NCBI RefSeq assembly: GCF_000340215.1
Contig: NW_006921537.1
Span: 3,269,685 to 3,333,684 of the forward strand
Direction: 5' to 3'
Source of the DNA: Pseudocercospora fijiensis CIRAD86
Lineage: Eukaryota; Ascomycota; Dothideomycetes; Mycosphaerellales; Mycosphaerellaceae
Length of the DNA: 64,000 nt
How positions within the stretch are numbered: the first letter of the stretch is position 1; the number at the start of each line of letters is the position of its first letter. The position numbers and the translations under genes are program-made. The notes under the pieces are model-generated. The model was given only the letters and a program-made list of their open reading frames with translations. It was not told the DNA's origin and did no database searches. Below, one piece after another: positions 12,366-25,629 of the stretch.

Positions 12366-13280
12366 TCATCCTCGTTTTAACGAAGCAAATCGTTTCTGCA
12401 GCTCATCGATGTCTGGTATTTTGCCTCCTGGGCCATTGTCTGCCTTCTTAGCGCCATTCGCCTTTGCAGCATCCGTCATCTTCTTTGGAGGCTTCAAATC
12501 GGATGCGCCTGTGACCTTTGGTCGCACATTGTCGGTGCTCGGCGAGGGAGGCATGACGGAAACGGGACTCTTTGGGCCCATGTCTCGGGGTGGTGTAGCT
12601 TTGCTCAGCTCGTCTGTCGACAACGGTGCTTCCAGAACTTTCACTTTCTGTCCACCCGAGGGGTTGTCATCATCATCACCATCACCATCCTCTTCGTCTT
12701 CGTCTTCGTCGGCTGCTGCAAGCTCGGCATCTCGCTTCGCTCTCGAGCCTGGTGGATAGTCAACGCCGTATGCTTCCGCGATCGTCTCCAGGTATGCCTC
12801 GACCAGCTCCTTCGCTGGAGGCTTCACCTCGAGTTTCTTGAGCACGCGCTCCGGCACTTTCCCAGCTTTGTTCTCCACAGCTTCCAAGGTGAATTCTTTG
12901 CCAAACTTCTCTGCTAGCAGCTGTCTGACTGTGCTCAACTCCTTTACGCCATCGATCTTCGGCGCGGAATAAATGATGCTCTGGACAGCTTCTTCTAATC
13001 CCGGATCGACCTCTTTGGCTTCCAGCAGACCGGCGCGGGCTGTCAGCAGCTCACAGTAGAGTTCTATGATCTCAAGCAGCTCTGTGTGCAGATCGGAGCG
13101 GATGATGTTCTCTACTCGTATGCGCGCGCTCTCGATTTTGCCCATTTCCAGCAGCTGGGCCATTTCCCGTCGCTGCTGCTTTGCCAGAGCAGTATCCTTT
13201 TGCTGCACCATGCGCAGACGCGAGATGCTCAGCTTGAGCTGCACCTTGATTTTGTTGACCAGCGTGGATGCGGGTGCCAT
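12366..13280 (-). CDS. IST1: IST1-like ESCRT-III-associated protein
   Basis: This is a single-exon gene encoding 304 aa, starting at the ATG at 13,280. The N-terminal ~185 residues are the Ist1 helical domain, including the highly conserved run of family residues around RLRMVQQKDTALAKQQRREM (23-42) and RIRVENIIRSD (53-63). A very acidic Asp/Glu low-complexity stretch follows (about 190-207), then a Pro/Ser-rich linker. The last ~16 residues (PDIDELQKRFASLKR) match a MIM1 motif, which binds the MIT domain of Vps4. Ist1 regulates Vps4 recruitment and ESCRT-III disassembly at endosomes. Length and architecture match other ascomycete homologues. The start is about 190 bp from the hAT/RIP block. 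Confidence 0.93.
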   Translation of the reverse strand: MAPASTLVNKIKVQLKLSISRLRMVQQKDTALAKQQRREMAQLLEMGKIESARIRVENIIRSDLHTELLEIIELYCELLTARAGLLEAKEVDPGLEEAVQSIIYSAPKIDGVKELSTVRQLLAEKFGKEFTLEAVENKAGKVPERVLKKLEVKPPAKELVEAYLETIAEAYGVDYPPGSRAKRDAELAAADEDEDEEDGDGDDDDNPSGGQKVKVLEAPLSTDELSKATPPRDMGPKSPVSVMPPSPSTDNVRPKVTGASDLKPPKKMTDAAKANGAKKADNGPGGKIPDIDELQKRFASLKRG

Positions 13281-13380
13281 TTTGCTTGCCAGACCTCGCT
13301 GTCAATGATTCAAGTCATGCGAAAGTGTCCAAGATGAATCATGAGTGCCTCTGGATATGTTGACGCGTCGGAGCTTGGAG

Positions 13381-13426
13381 ATCGGCGGTCGGCAATCGGC
13401 AATCGGCAATCGGTCGTCGGCAATCG
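13381..13426. repeat. 7-bp tandem repeat (ATCGGCA)n
   Basis: Six imperfect heptamers of ATCGGCA/GTCGGCA type lie about 100 bp upstream of the IST1 start. They are in the likely promoter or 5' UTR. They contain CA dinucleotides, so this stretch lies outside the RIP-mutated block that begins at about 13,500. Confidence 0.7.
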
Positions 13427-14253
13427 AGGGGCAATCCACGTAGAGTTGTTGACTTACCGTGTTTTTAATTTCCGGGTTTATAAACACAGTGTTCACTATA
13501 TAAACTTACACGAGACACAAATTAGTTAGCAAGTGGGGCTATTAATATAGTATATCGTATATAAAGGGCCTAGGCAAAGGAAATAAGACATATAGAGCGT
13601 AGATAGTAACATTCTTAGTATACAAAGCAGCCCTACTAGCTATTACTATCGACCGTAAGGTCGATATAGTTGCTATTACTATCGCTATCGCTCTAAGTAA
13701 ACTCGAAGTCGCCTTATAGCTTAAATACTTCCTTAAGAATATCCTATAGGTCTATATAACTGTCGTCTATAAGCTTATCGTCGTTAATATAGTATTTAAT
13801 ACATAGATTCTAATATATAAAGACTAACTTCTCGAGAATATCGTAGCTTAATCTATTGCGCTTTAGTAACTAAATAAAGCTATAGGCAGACTAGTTACGC
13901 TCGGCGGTGCTAGTTGTCGGACAAAGAGACAATACTAGTATATAGAGGTTAGTAAGCTTAGGGTACGAGTCTCGGAAGTTATTAGCCTACTATAGCAACG
14001 GTATCGGACTCTTTCTAGCCGCCTATATAACTAGATCGCTAAATAGACCTTGTCGGCTATAGAGTATAAAGATATTATTAAGAAGTTGTCTAGTATGCGT
14101 ATAGATCTCGTCCTTCGACTCGTAGTAGTTAGGGTAGGTAGCGGACATACGTTATTAGTTAGCGTAGTATTTAACGAGGAAGGGAGTAAGGCTTCGGACC
14201 TCTTCGTTAGTTACAAGTATAAACTACTTCTTAGGGTCGGAGCGCTCGGAAAC

Positions 14254-14449
14254 TGTTAGAGCTAAAGAGGCTATACGTAATTAGTATGTAATTAGGCCGA
14301 GTAAAGCTAGGGTCTTAGTGCCTTAGGCAGGGCTTGGCGCTTAGCGTTAGGCTAACTCTCCTGCCTTCCTCCCTCTCCTCCTAGATTCTTATCGAATACT
14401 ACTCGTACCTACTACTACCCTATCTACCTACTAATATACCCTTCTTATA
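14254..14449 (+). repeat. Gypsy 1 left (5') LTR
   Basis: A 196-bp LTR starting TGTTAGAGC and ending TTCTTATA. It matches the 196-bp right copy at 21,081-21,276 except at C/T and G/A positions; the terminal CA has become TA. Confidence 0.93.
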
Positions 14450-17400
14450 TAGTATTCGATCTACCCTTTAAGGGCAGTAGCTAGATAGTCCTTATTTCAA
14501 GCTTTTAGCGGTATAGCTACGAACAAGACTAATCTAACTATATTACGCCCTAAGAACGGGACCTATACGTACTATTCTATCGAAACAACCGTACCAATTA
14601 TTAAGCAAGGCCTTCTATACGGCCTATTATACTAAGTTAATCGCACTAGACTAATACCTACTAATTCCGCTACATCCGCATCTTAGGGGCTAATAATACA
14701 TTATTAGTATTACCCCCTATTATAATAGCCGGCTTATTACGAAACAACAACCGTGCTGCCGCTAGTAGCGCTAGCAACGACAATACTAGTAGCATAGTGC
14801 CTACTAAAGTACCTACTAGAGTACCTACTAAAGTACCTCCTACTAAAGGGCCTACTACTAAGCCTACTAAAGAAGAACCTATAATTCTAGGTAACGATCT
14901 AGAATTGCCTATTAACGACATTCTTAACAACATTGTTAATCGACGATATAGCTAGCTAGCCTTTAGGCCCTAGCTAGTAGCGAGACTTTAAGAAGCTACT
15001 TAAAACAGGCTTACTACCCTACGTTAAGAACAACAGCTAAAGGATAACCTCCTCGAGATTCGCCGCCTATAGGAAGCCCTAACAACTACTACTAGACTAG
15101 AACCAGTAGTAGGACCTTCTATTTAAAAGAAGGATGCTAAGCTTAAAGACTATACTGTATTTAATAGCTCTAGCCGCAAGCAGTATAATAATTATATACG
15201 TAATTGCGAATTGAACTAGCGGAATGCACTAAGGGCCCTACCGGACGACTATTCGTTAGTCGTCTATACTATGCAATACATTAATAGAGACCCGAAACGT
15301 ACCTAGGATAACTATTTCGACTCCCTTACTAATTAGACCTCTATTTAGTAGCAAACCTATAAGACTATTATACTAGACACCCTTAGAAACCCTATACTAA
15401 GACAACAATATACTTAGGACTAGTACCTTCGAGCTAAGCAAAAGACTAATTAATCGGCCCGCTTATTCGAGGCCTATTTAAAAACCCTTAAAGACGACCT
15501 TCCGCCTAAAACTAATTCTATATAGATCTCCGAGATACGCCTAAAACTCAGATAGGAACTTATCCTTAAATTAGACCGCCGCCGTGTATTCGAACAGGCT
15601 AGCCTAATACGCATTTAATTTATAGTCGAAGTAGAAACAGCCGAACGAGCTGTTTAGCTTTAGCAACGGCTAGAATCGAGGATCCGACTAACTAGTACTA
15701 ACCGTAGTAACCGTAGTAGCCGCGGCGGAGCAAACTAAGGTTCCTACTAGAACAACAATGCTAATAATAATAGTAACAATAACTGTAGGAGAAGCCGTAG
15801 CCGACGGCTATATAGAGGAGGCCGTAATAGGGGCTATAGAAGGGGCTCGTATCCCTATAGTACTAATCGCTCGGCTAACAACAGCGGCAACAGCTATAGC
15901 AATCCCCTAACCGGACTGAAGTACTTTAATTGTAACAGCACTAGCTATCTACTAGGCTAATGCGACAAACCTAAGGACTAGGCCCGAATCGACCGTACTA
16001 CCGCCGAGTACCGAAAACACCTTTTAGCAGCTAACGCTACCTCTATAGGCCAACCTTCGAAAAAAGAGTAAGCGCCGCACTAACTGTTAGCCTCGTACGG
16101 CGTAAGACTATCGACATTGTGCTAGCTATAATACGCTCCTGCCTTGTATAGGACACGAAGGGCACTACCTATTAAACTAAGGTTATACTAGATCTAGGAA
16201 ATTCAGTTAGTGCCCTTATTAGCTATCGCCTAGCTAAGCAATTAGACCTTCGACAACTGCCGAAGACTGACCTCCTAACCCTTGCTTGGTTTAATAACGC
16301 TCAGCACTTAACCTATAGGGCCTACTATGTTCCTATAGCTCTAAGGGACGACCTCGGAAATGAACGCCTACTAGACTTCACTGCCTACGTAGTAGATATA
16401 GACAACCTGTATAGGGGAGCTACTATTATTATTAGCAACCCTGTTCTTAAGTACTACGCTATAGCTATAGACCTAGGCCTCTAGAAGTAGCGATTTAGAA
16501 TCGCTAGGAAAGAGGACATTAAACACATTAATATTAGCGAGTGCCCTAACGATATTAGGGTCCTGTTTATTAGCAACCTAATACCTACCTTAGCGGATCC
16601 GATAGCTAATCTTCTCGGTAGAGATAACGATAAACCTGTACCCCCTAATAGCATAGACCCTAACTAGCTCTCTCGTATACTAGAACCTATTCGAGAAACC
16701 TATATTAATATATTCAAACACTACCTAGTATCGACATTACCTATATTTAAAGAGACGGATTATAAGATTGATATTATAGAGGGTAAGGAGGTTCCTTTTA
16801 GCCCCCTCTACAACCTTAGTAAACGAGAGCTTGCTATACTACGTAAGTACCTAGAGGAAAACCTAGCTAATAGTCGAATTCGATATAGCAATAGCCCTGC
16901 TAGTGCACCTATCCTGTTCGTACTAAAGAAGGATAGCGGCCTACGTTTATGTGTTAATTATAGAGGGCTTAACGCTGTTACTATCAAAGACCGCTATCTA
17001 CTCCCGCTTATTAATAAGACCCTCGACCGCCTTTCTAGTACCTACTACTATACTATATTAGACATTAAGGATACGTACTATCGTATCCGCATTCGTAAGG
17101 GCGATGAATAGAAAACAGCCTTCCGCACTCGTTATAGCTATTTCGAATACTTAGTTATGCTATTTAGCCTAGCTAATGCCCCTATAACATTCTAGTCCTA
17201 TATTAATCGGGCCCTTTTAGGCCTATTAGACTATCTCTGTATAGTTTACCTAGATAACATCCTAGTTTATACACATTTACCTAATATTGCAGAACACTAG
17301 GCCGTAGTGCGTAAGGTCCTTAACCGCCTACGAGCCTATAGACTATATTGCAAACCTTCTAAATACACCTTTGCTTCTAAGGAGGTGTTATTCCTTAGCT

Positions 17401-20400
17401 TTCTTATTTCAACCGAGGGTGTTAAGGCTGATCCTAACCGGATTAAAACAATCACTAAATAGCCCGTTCCTACGTCTATTAAAGAGCTTCAATTATTCCT
17501 AGGTTTTACTAACTTCTACCGTCGGTTTATTAAGGGCTATTTACGGTATATAATGCCCCTAACTGAGCTTACCAAAACCAAGGCCAACCTAACTAGAGAG
17601 TTCAAATAGACTAATAGAGCACAAGCCGCTTTTAACGGCCTAAAGCAACGCTTTACTAATGTCCCCTTATTGCACTATTTCGTACTAAGTAAGCAGATCC
17701 GAATTGAAACTAACGCTTTACAGTTCGCTATATTAGCTATTATATTACAGCAGGCTAATAATACCTATTAGCACCCGATTGCCTTCTTTTTACGGAAGAT
17801 AATCGATATAGAACGTCGGTACGAGACTTACGAGCAAGAGCTCCTAGCAATCGTAGAAGCCTTTAAGCACTAGCGCTATTATCTCGATAGTGCTTAGCAC
17901 CCTATTTAGGTCTATACGGACTATAACAACCTCCGTAGAATTACGAAGGTTACTAGGGTTATAGGTCGATAGGCTAGATAGGCCGTCTACCTCGCCGGGT
18001 TCGATTTTAATATATTATATCGGCTAGGCGTAAGTAACCCTACTAATAGCCTATCGAGGCGACCTAATTACGATAGCGAAACCTAACACATTAATTCTCT
18101 GTTTCCAACCCTGTAGTATAAGATTGCTATAGACCTTGCTATAAAGCAGGCGTAGGATAAGCGGACTTTCGGACCCCGCGGCGGCAACAAATACTATAGC
18201 GGAGTTGTCGTTCTTCTAGTATACGTTAAAAGAAAGGACGTAGATCGCTCGAGCTATAACGACTCGATTGAAGATATTGCTATCTATAGCGATAGCACTA
18301 TAGAAGAGGTTGCAGTTAATCCGGCTACTAGTACTATTAGATGCATATAATGCGTACCTCGTTCGATAGCGAGGGTGCTATTAAATAACCTTGCAAATAG
18401 GGATAGTTAATCGTTTATAGATAAGCTATTACGTGCTTAGTAGAGGGACGCCTTTGCTGTCGAGCGCATTAATAAGCTTGTAAGTAGGCGGGCGACTCGA
18501 TCTAGCAAGAGTAACAATAATTAGTCGATCGACGATAAAGGTTACTTAAAGTTTAAGGGTAGATACTATATCCCCGCTAAACAATCGATTAGACAAGAGC
18601 TTTTAAAGAGGCACTATAATAGTAAACTCGCTAGTTACTATAGTATAGAGAGGTCGCACGAGTTACTATCGCGTATATACTACTAGCCAAATAGTAAGCG
18701 GCATATAAAGGAGTATATATAGACCTATATAGTATACTAGCGAGTCAAAGCACTAAAGCACTTACTATTTGGCGAGTTGTCTTCACTCCCTGTTCTAAAG
18801 AAGCCTTTTGTAGAGCTTACAATAGATTTTATTATAGGTCTTCCCCCTACTAAGCGAAGAGGAAGCAAGGATATCTTTAACGCTATCCTAGTCGTTATAG
18901 ACCGGTTTACTAAGGGCGCTCGATACATCCCGGCGCAGAAAGATTAGACTGCTATTAATATAGTAGAAGCGCTGTAGAACAATATCTTCTGTACCTATTA
19001 GGGGACCCCTAAAGGGATAGTCTCTAACCGAGGCTCGACATTCATATCTTATTATTAGAGTAAGATTTGCCTGTAGCTGAGACTTAAGCATCGCCTGTCT
19101 ATAGCATTCTATCTACAAATAGATAGTTAAACCAAAAGGCAGAATGCTACGCTATAGTAGTACCTGCGTAGCTACATTAATAAGAACCCTAATAACTAGG
19201 TTAATCTCCTGCAACTAGCCGAATTCGTATATAACAATAGTGTCTACTTATCTACTAAGGTGTTACCTTACTTCGCTATAATAGGCTAGAACGCTGCCTT
19301 ACTACAAGATCTATTTACCTCGCTCGAGGCCGAGCGTAAGGAAAGGGAAGCGTATTAAGTACTAACCCCTAAAACACTAGCGGCTATTAAGAGGGTTCAA
19401 AAGATGCGAGAAATTCACGCTATAATAGCTAACAAACTAGTAAAGGCCTAGGCCTATTAGAAGGCCTACTATAACAAATACTATATGCTAATGACCTTTA
19501 AGCAAGGCGACATAGTTATGCTTAGTATAAAGAACCTCCGCATCCGCAAACACCTATTACCTAATAGCAAAACAAGGCCTAAGCTCGCACTAAGATATAT
19601 TAGCCTATTCCGCATTCGAGAGGCTAAGGGCACACAGGCCTATTAGTTGTAGCTTCTACCTTATTATACTATCTATAACACCTTCTATATATCCCTCCTT
19701 AAGCTATATTACCTACGCGAGGGGGATAAAGCCCCTGCTAAACATAAAGACATACTAGCGGATAGTGAAGAGCTATAGTCTATAGAACGTATTCTAAAGC
19801 ACCGGACTAGGCAAGGCAAGAAGGAGTACCTATTGAGATAGCAAGGCTATTCACCTAAATAGGACTTATAGGAAGCTAAAGGTTCCTTTAAGGACATAAC
19901 TAAGTTGTTAGATAAGTATTAGACTAGTGTAAAGAACAAGAAGAAGGCTAAGGGCCTATAATGTCGCCTAGGAACAATGCTACCCCTAGGATACTATTAG
20001 CTAACTAATTAGAGGCCGGCAAACTAGGACAATAAGACTACACTAGGCGCGCTACGACGCGTCTATTAGTTAATCGCATGCTCTTTTAAGGACTCTAACT
20101 CTTTACTAACGCGCCCTATAGGTCCCCCTTTTGTTCTCTTATTCTATCGGGGCCTCGAGGCCTAGGTAATCGGCGAAGACGGCGCGGCCGGCGCGGCTAT
20201 ATTAGTAACGGTATTACGGAGTGTACTGTTAGTTAAAGAAGAAGATTAGAAGCGAGGTAAAGTTAGCGCTAAGACGACTAGCGCCGCTATTATTAACATT
20301 ACCTAGTCGCTACTATTGTCAACCTTACCTACGTTAAAACTTTAAGGCACCTTTAATTAAAACTTTAATTAAAGCTTTAAGCCTGTTAAGGGTTTGATTA

Positions 20401-21080
20401 AAACTTTAAGCCGCCTAAAAGATTGAGCGACTAATAGACTAACTAAGGGCAAAACTATAGAGCTAAGCTAGCCGGGGTCGATCTTGCGGACAATAGGTTA
20501 CTCCTCGATCTATCTAACCCTTCAAGCGAGGCGAACCTCTACTACTACACTTACAATGGCCTTTACCTATAGAAACTAGAAGAACTGAGTTTTTTGAAAA
20601 GATAAGATAAGATTAACACTTAAAGGCTGCTAAACCTAGCTAATTAGGGCTAGCGAAACTACGAACAACAAGAACAATAACCCTCGGAAACGGACAAACC
20701 CTCGGAAGCGGACATTGCTAGGTCTTTTAAGAGTAGACGCAAAGAACTCGATACGACATTACTTAGAACAGAGGTAGTGCTACAATACCTCGTACGTCTA
20801 CCTATTGCAGTAGGGAAGACGCGCTCGTATTGTAATTAGTCGAAGGCCTTCAATTCTCGTAGATACATATTACTTTATAGTTTATTATATATAGAGGTAG
20901 CGCAGTTAGAGTTGTATATTGTGTTATTAGAGGTAAGGTTTGATATAGTTACATAATTAGGTAGTTAAGTGTTTAATTTAGCGCGGGCTAAGTAGCTTAT
21001 TAGACTAGCTAAGTTAGCGGCAATAGAGGTCGTAGGATATAGACAGGCTACGAGGGCGCGGCCTTTAGAAGGGAAGCGTA

Positions 21081-21276
21081 TGTTAGAGCCAAAGAGGCTA
21101 CACGTAATTAGCATGTAATCAGGCCGAGTAAAGCTAGGGTCTTAGTGCCTTAGGCAGGGCTTAGCGCTTAGCGTTAGGCTAACTCTCCTACCTTCCTCCC
21201 TCTCCTCCTAGATCCTTATCGAATACTACTCGTACCTACTACTACCCTATCTACCTGCTAATATACCCTTCTTACA
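21081..21276 (+). repeat. Gypsy 1 right (3') LTR
   Basis: A 196-bp LTR with intact TG...CA ends, preceded by a purine-rich AGAAGGGAAGCG tract that is the likely polypurine tract. It is followed by the target duplication GAAAC. Confidence 0.93.
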
Positions 21277-23480
21277 GAAACATTAGCGAGATAGGCAATT
21301 AGTATAATAGGCTAATAGCTAAAGGCGTTGTTAGTATATAGAGCGTTTAGTATAGTATTAAACGTATAGCTTCTCCTACCGCTTCTCGACGTAAATCTCT
21401 ATCTCCTTATTCGAGACGAGATTTAGCGCTTTATTAACTACCGAGTTTATTAGCTAGCGCTAGTTACTATAGACGTGTAATAGCTTAGGCCTATCTGCCT
21501 CGAGAGCGATAGTAACCTTAAGAAATGGCTCTATAAGCTCGCAATATCTAAAGGGTAGAAATTAGTATATATAAAGGCTGTAAAGCCTGTATTCGGCCTT
21601 AGCACTTACCCTCTTAAATTACGCTAAAACTAGCCCTCTTTATAGATCTTACATATTTCTAACTATGTCCTTTGTTATGCAGCGCTCGCCCCTACTAACA
21701 AGCGGTTCTCGTAGTATACGCGGAGGTCTTCGATCTAGTATTTATTAATAAGGACGCTTCTATAGCAATATAGGTCGGCTTGCTAGCGGATACCTCCGGG
21801 GACCTAAAAATGTCGTATCTTGCCCTTAGAAATTTCTAGCAGTATCTCAAAGGCGAGCTAAGTATACTTAAAGTATTCTGCGATAGATTTAGCGTCGGAA
21901 ACAACGCGTCTAATAGCAGTTATACTAGTGTTAAATAAATGAAGGTTAGAAACGAGAAGTTAGGTATAATAGGAGGCATATCCTAATCGGATTAGCCTCG
22001 GGTACTACCGGACGTACTAACTCTTATTAGCACTTATCTATTAGTAGGTCGGGGCTTTCCGAAAGCTAAGGCGAGGGGCAATTGCTAACCTCTAATCTTC
22101 GAAACATACCTCTTCTATAGACGCCTTTATTACTACCGCATTATTAGCAACTATACTAACTACCTTGCCTGCCGGAAAGCGCCCTATAACGTCGAGAAGG
22201 CCTTTAGCGTAATACTAAGTATTACTTCTATTAGCGCTAGTAAGCTTAGACTTTAGAAACTACGCCGCTCGAGGCGTAATAGCTAAATAATTAACGACCG
22301 AGCGATAAGCGCGATTAGACTAGCTATCCGTTACGATATAGAGCCGCGCGCTCTTATTAACCTCCGTTATTATCTCGGCATATAGTTTCTTATACAAACG
22401 AGGCAGCTAGACGTATCGAAGCTGCTAGCGAGTTAGTAGTTTAAAGGCTAGTCGAAGCCTCTTTAACTACCTAAGGAACGCTAGATACTTAGTTGCACTA
22501 AGGGCACTACTAGAGGCAAACACCTATTTAGCAACTAACTCGTATAGCTTCTTATACTTAGTAGGCGTTATCTTATCGACGAAGCCTAATATACCGATAA
22601 GAACGACCTCCTTACGTACCGGACGAGCGATTTCCTCGATATCTAGGTCTCCGGCCGGCTTATCTAGTTTAGCTAGTACTAGCGACTTAGTTTCTACTAC
22701 TTCTTCTACTAACTAAGGTTAATAAGTCGGCTATAAGCTCTCTAGTAACAACTTGCACTTCGTTAAGTAATTAATTACTCGAAGCCGCTTATTTAATACC
22801 TACGAGTCGCCGTAATAGTTACATTCGACTCGAGCGTATTGCTTACTATTTAAACGGTCTCTCGAGACCTCGCGCTAATATAGATCTTCTATACGCTTCC
22901 GCTTACTAAGAACATAGTTAATTAGAGATAGAGTTAATTAACTGCTTATAGTAGTAAGCAGTAACTGCTAGCTAGTAGAGAGGTTGTCGGATATACTAAA
23001 AACGATAGAGTAATTAGTAGTAGATTAAGGACAAAACGACTAATAAAAGAGGAGGAACCTAATAGTCTGTCTACTCGTATTCTACTACAAAATCTCCTAT
23101 ATTATATGCTTGCTAGCACGGTCTCCTTTGTCCGTAATCGCGGCGTTCTTACTATCGAGTTCTCGTCGGTATTCGTTATATCCTACTATAGTATACCTAT
23201 CTAGTCTAATAGGCTCTTAGCCCTTTTCTTTAACTATTACATTTGTATATAGATCGCTTATATTCGCGATAATAACGCGAAAGAACGCGAGTAGGCGCGC
23301 CCTCGAGGTAATATAGGTAAGGGTATAGAAAAATCTCTATAGCGCTAGTATCTCGAGAAGCCGGCTAGGGCGGCAAACTAGCTATTCTAGCCCTTCTAGC
23401 CACTATTCTGAGCACTTATTACTAATCTTATATTCACCTACGTGTTTATAAGACAGGCGCTAAATTGGTCCGTGTTCACC

Positions 23481-24089
23481 GTGTAATAACGGTGATAATT
23501 ACGGCCGTGCCACTGTGTACAACATCTCTAAATCCACGCCTAGACAATCCACTTCGAGTTGGTTTCTCCTGCAGCGTGACAACCAAGCCCCCTGCCGAGT
23601 TGACTTGGCTGAATCTTTATGTATACCAATAATCTCTCGAATTGGACCAAACTATGAGGCTTGATGCCGTCGCGGACGGCTAGTGCCGCTCCCTGGCATC
23701 TTCAGGTGGCCTTGGCAAGAAGTCAAGGAGATCAAGGAGACCGATCCCGCGGATATCCAAGATTCCACACCCTCCATCTCTCCTACGTTGGCTTCGAACG
23801 AGCTACAGCTTCAGCGAATCTCCTCTGGCAAGCCCGGTCGCTTAAGAGACATACACTCGAAGTGGCACCATTGTATTTGCGGGTAAGCAATTGCCTCCCG
23901 GGACCCGTCCACGAGCACCATGGATCTATATAGGCTTCACGCTCCGAAGCCTCAAGGACATGGGGTCAACTCGATGTATATTATAATCTCGTTTCTGTCT
24001 CCTTAATGGGGCTTCAAGAGCTCAACGGCAGTGGCACATCGAAGCAGGTCCTCCGCGCCGCAACGACACACTCACATCATTAGCACAAC
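23481..24089. other. Intergenic; possible gene fragment at 23,683-23,886
   Basis: Composition returns to normal at about 23,450-23,480. A plus-strand frame from about 23,665 to 23,886 reads as a plausible 70-residue C-terminal tail (PLPGIFRWPWQEV..., charged then Ser-rich) but has no ATG in frame after the upstream TGA. It may be the end of a gene whose front was removed by the transposon block, or chance. I do not recognise it. The rest is the promoter region of the SDR gene. Confidence 0.3.
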
Positions 24090-25205
24090 ATGATTCACAA
24101 GCCTTTACAGCAGCTTGCCGTTGCCAAAGATGCCGTGATGGGCATGATCCTCGCTTACATTGGCTGCTGGCTTCCGGAAATGGTCCCGGACCGGAAACTT
24201 TTGAACGATAAGACGGCGATTGTCACAGGCGGAAATGCCGGCATCGGATATGCAATCGCTCTGCGCATCGCAGACATGGGCGCCACCGTATATCTGGCCT
24301 GCCGCAACGAAGCAAAGGCCAGGAACGCTCGAGAGTCGATTCTCGACATTTATCCCAATGCCAAAGTCCATGTTCTGGTCCTTGATAATGCTTCCCTGGC
24401 CTCGGTAAAGGCCTTTGCGAAAGCTTGGAATTATGGCCCAATCGACCTCTTCTTCCACAACGCCGGGATTGGCGTGACTCCCGCAGGACAAGAGTTCACT
24501 GACGATGGCTTCGAATTCGTGTACCAGTCCAATTTCTTGGCCTCATTCTTGCTAACTCATCTCCTGGAGTCGCAACTGAGTCCAGACGCTCGTGTGGTTT
24601 TCACTTCGAGCGCTGCAAGCTATCCTGGAGTTATCCGCGACACTTTCGCGCTCTCAAAAACCCAGGGCCACATCGAGACATACTTCCATGCGCGCGACAA
24701 GTCTCACAATGGCGCCGCAAAGTATTCGAACAGCAAACTCATGCAGGCTGCTTTCGCGCGAGCTTTGCAGGAGCATTTTGATCTCGACACAGAGAACAGA
24801 CGGCTTGCGTTCTCTTTCGAACCTGGGCTAGTCAAGACCAATATCGCCCATGGCTTCTCCAAGACATTCCTACAAGACCCTGCTAGCTGGATTATTGCCA
24901 AGACGATTCCGCATTTTGGTCTCGACATCAGTCAAGGAGCTGTGACGGGCGTTCATCTGGCAACGAGTTCTCGTGACGAGGTGGTACAGAACAAAGGACG
25001 ATATTTCGATCGCATGAAAGTTCGAATGCATTACGTAAGTCCTCGATTCTTTAGGCATTGCTTCCTCTAGACTCACCACCTACTTCTTCTATAGGTCGAC
25101 TTGTACTCCAAAGAGAAGCTAGACAGACTCTGGACACGATGGTTGGCAGATGCTGACATTCCTGGATCCGAGAGCTTCGATTCACTGTCTAAGAGATCGG
25201 AGTGA
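24090..25205 (+). CDS. Short-chain dehydrogenase/reductase (SDR)
   Basis: Two exons, 24,090-25,034 and 25,095-25,205, encode 351 aa. The intron is 60 nt, GTAAGT...TATAG, phase 0; the second exon ends in TGA at 25,203. The Rossmann cofactor motif TGGNAGIG is at 46-53, HNAG at 123-126, the catalytic Ser in SSAASY at about 173-177, and Y212-x-x-x-K216 in the active site. The first 30 residues are hydrophobic-amphipathic and may anchor the enzyme to a membrane. Layout resembles retinol-dehydrogenase-like classical SDRs, which use NAD(P)H to interconvert alcohols and carbonyls; the substrate cannot be read from sequence. No biosynthetic-cluster partner lies next to it. Without splicing, the frame would end in an aberrant tail at 25,070. 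Confidence 0.9.
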
Positions 25206-25629
25206 TGCTTTCATTCTTCATTGGGAATACAGCTTCCTTCGGCGAGATGCACAAAACAAAGCATAAAACCTGCAAGCTCGTCTTCGGCAACCATGTCACC
25301 ATCCGCACCTTCACAACAGTATGGGTGATCTTCTCGATTTCCACGATACATGCACTATTGTGTCGAGTCTCACTATGGCTGTGCAACCCTGCTCTCGGAA
25401 GTTGGAGGTTCTCTTCGTTGCTACACTTAGCACCCGTGAATGGTTAGCCTCACGGGTAGAAAATCCGCCAAGATCTTACAACACATGCGGTGCGGAGTGT
25501 CACATCGAGAACCTTGGGTTGGGATGTTTGTGACGGGAGGCGTGGTGCTGTGTCTGCTTTGATAGGATGGGCGGGAGTACAAAAGTCAAGCGCAATGAAT
25601 ACATTTCCGGGTATCATTTATCTTATCCA
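25206..25629. other. Convergent intergenic region, no gene seen
   Basis: Shared 3' flank of the SDR (plus) and the sirtuin (minus). Only short overlapping frames with poor composition are present; I see no RNA gene or repeat. Confidence 0.6.

Larger units (their letters stand above)
14254..21276 (+). mobile_element. Ty3/Gypsy element 1, complete, RIP-inactivated
   Basis: A full-length 7,023-bp LTR retrotransposon. The 5-bp target duplication GAAAC is present on both sides (14,249-14,253 and 21,277-21,281). Plus-strand pol order is Gag with a CCHC knuckle remnant near 15,930, an aspartic protease remnant near 16,190-16,480, RT near 16,850-17,300 with the YLDD box changed to YLDN, RNase H near 17,690-17,960, and integrase near 18,600-19,380. 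Gag carries a short Pro-Thr-Lys repeat at about 14,805-14,880. The last 1.1 kb before the 3' LTR has AT-rich AACTTTAATTAAA repeats and no recognised gene. Stops are mostly TAG/TAA, as expected from RIP. The element is inserted in the hAT transposon. Confidence 0.93.
13470..23480 (-). mobile_element. hAT-family DNA transposon remnant, split by Gypsy 1
   Basis: Minus-strand translation of 14,250-13,700 shows the hAT C-terminal dimerisation domain: a YPKLTNL block, LSLCPTTSTAERN, then KRNRLSYD and KLVFIY, with RIP stops between. The rest of the transposase lies to the right of the Gypsy insertion, ending near 22,900 with a degraded Cys-containing segment where a BED finger is expected. Possible imperfect terminal inverted repeats are ACAGTGTTCAC near 13,487 and, on the opposite strand, ACGGTGAACAC near 23,480; an 8-bp target duplication is not clear. 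All of it is RIP-mutated and non-functional. Confidence 0.65.

Noticed and set aside
14670..14933. Minus-strand 87-codon open frame rich in Val/Gly/Leu, with a similar one at 48,731-48,988
   Set aside because: It is the mirror image of the Pro-Thr-Lys repeat in the Gag of Gypsy 1 and 2 and occurs only inside those elements.
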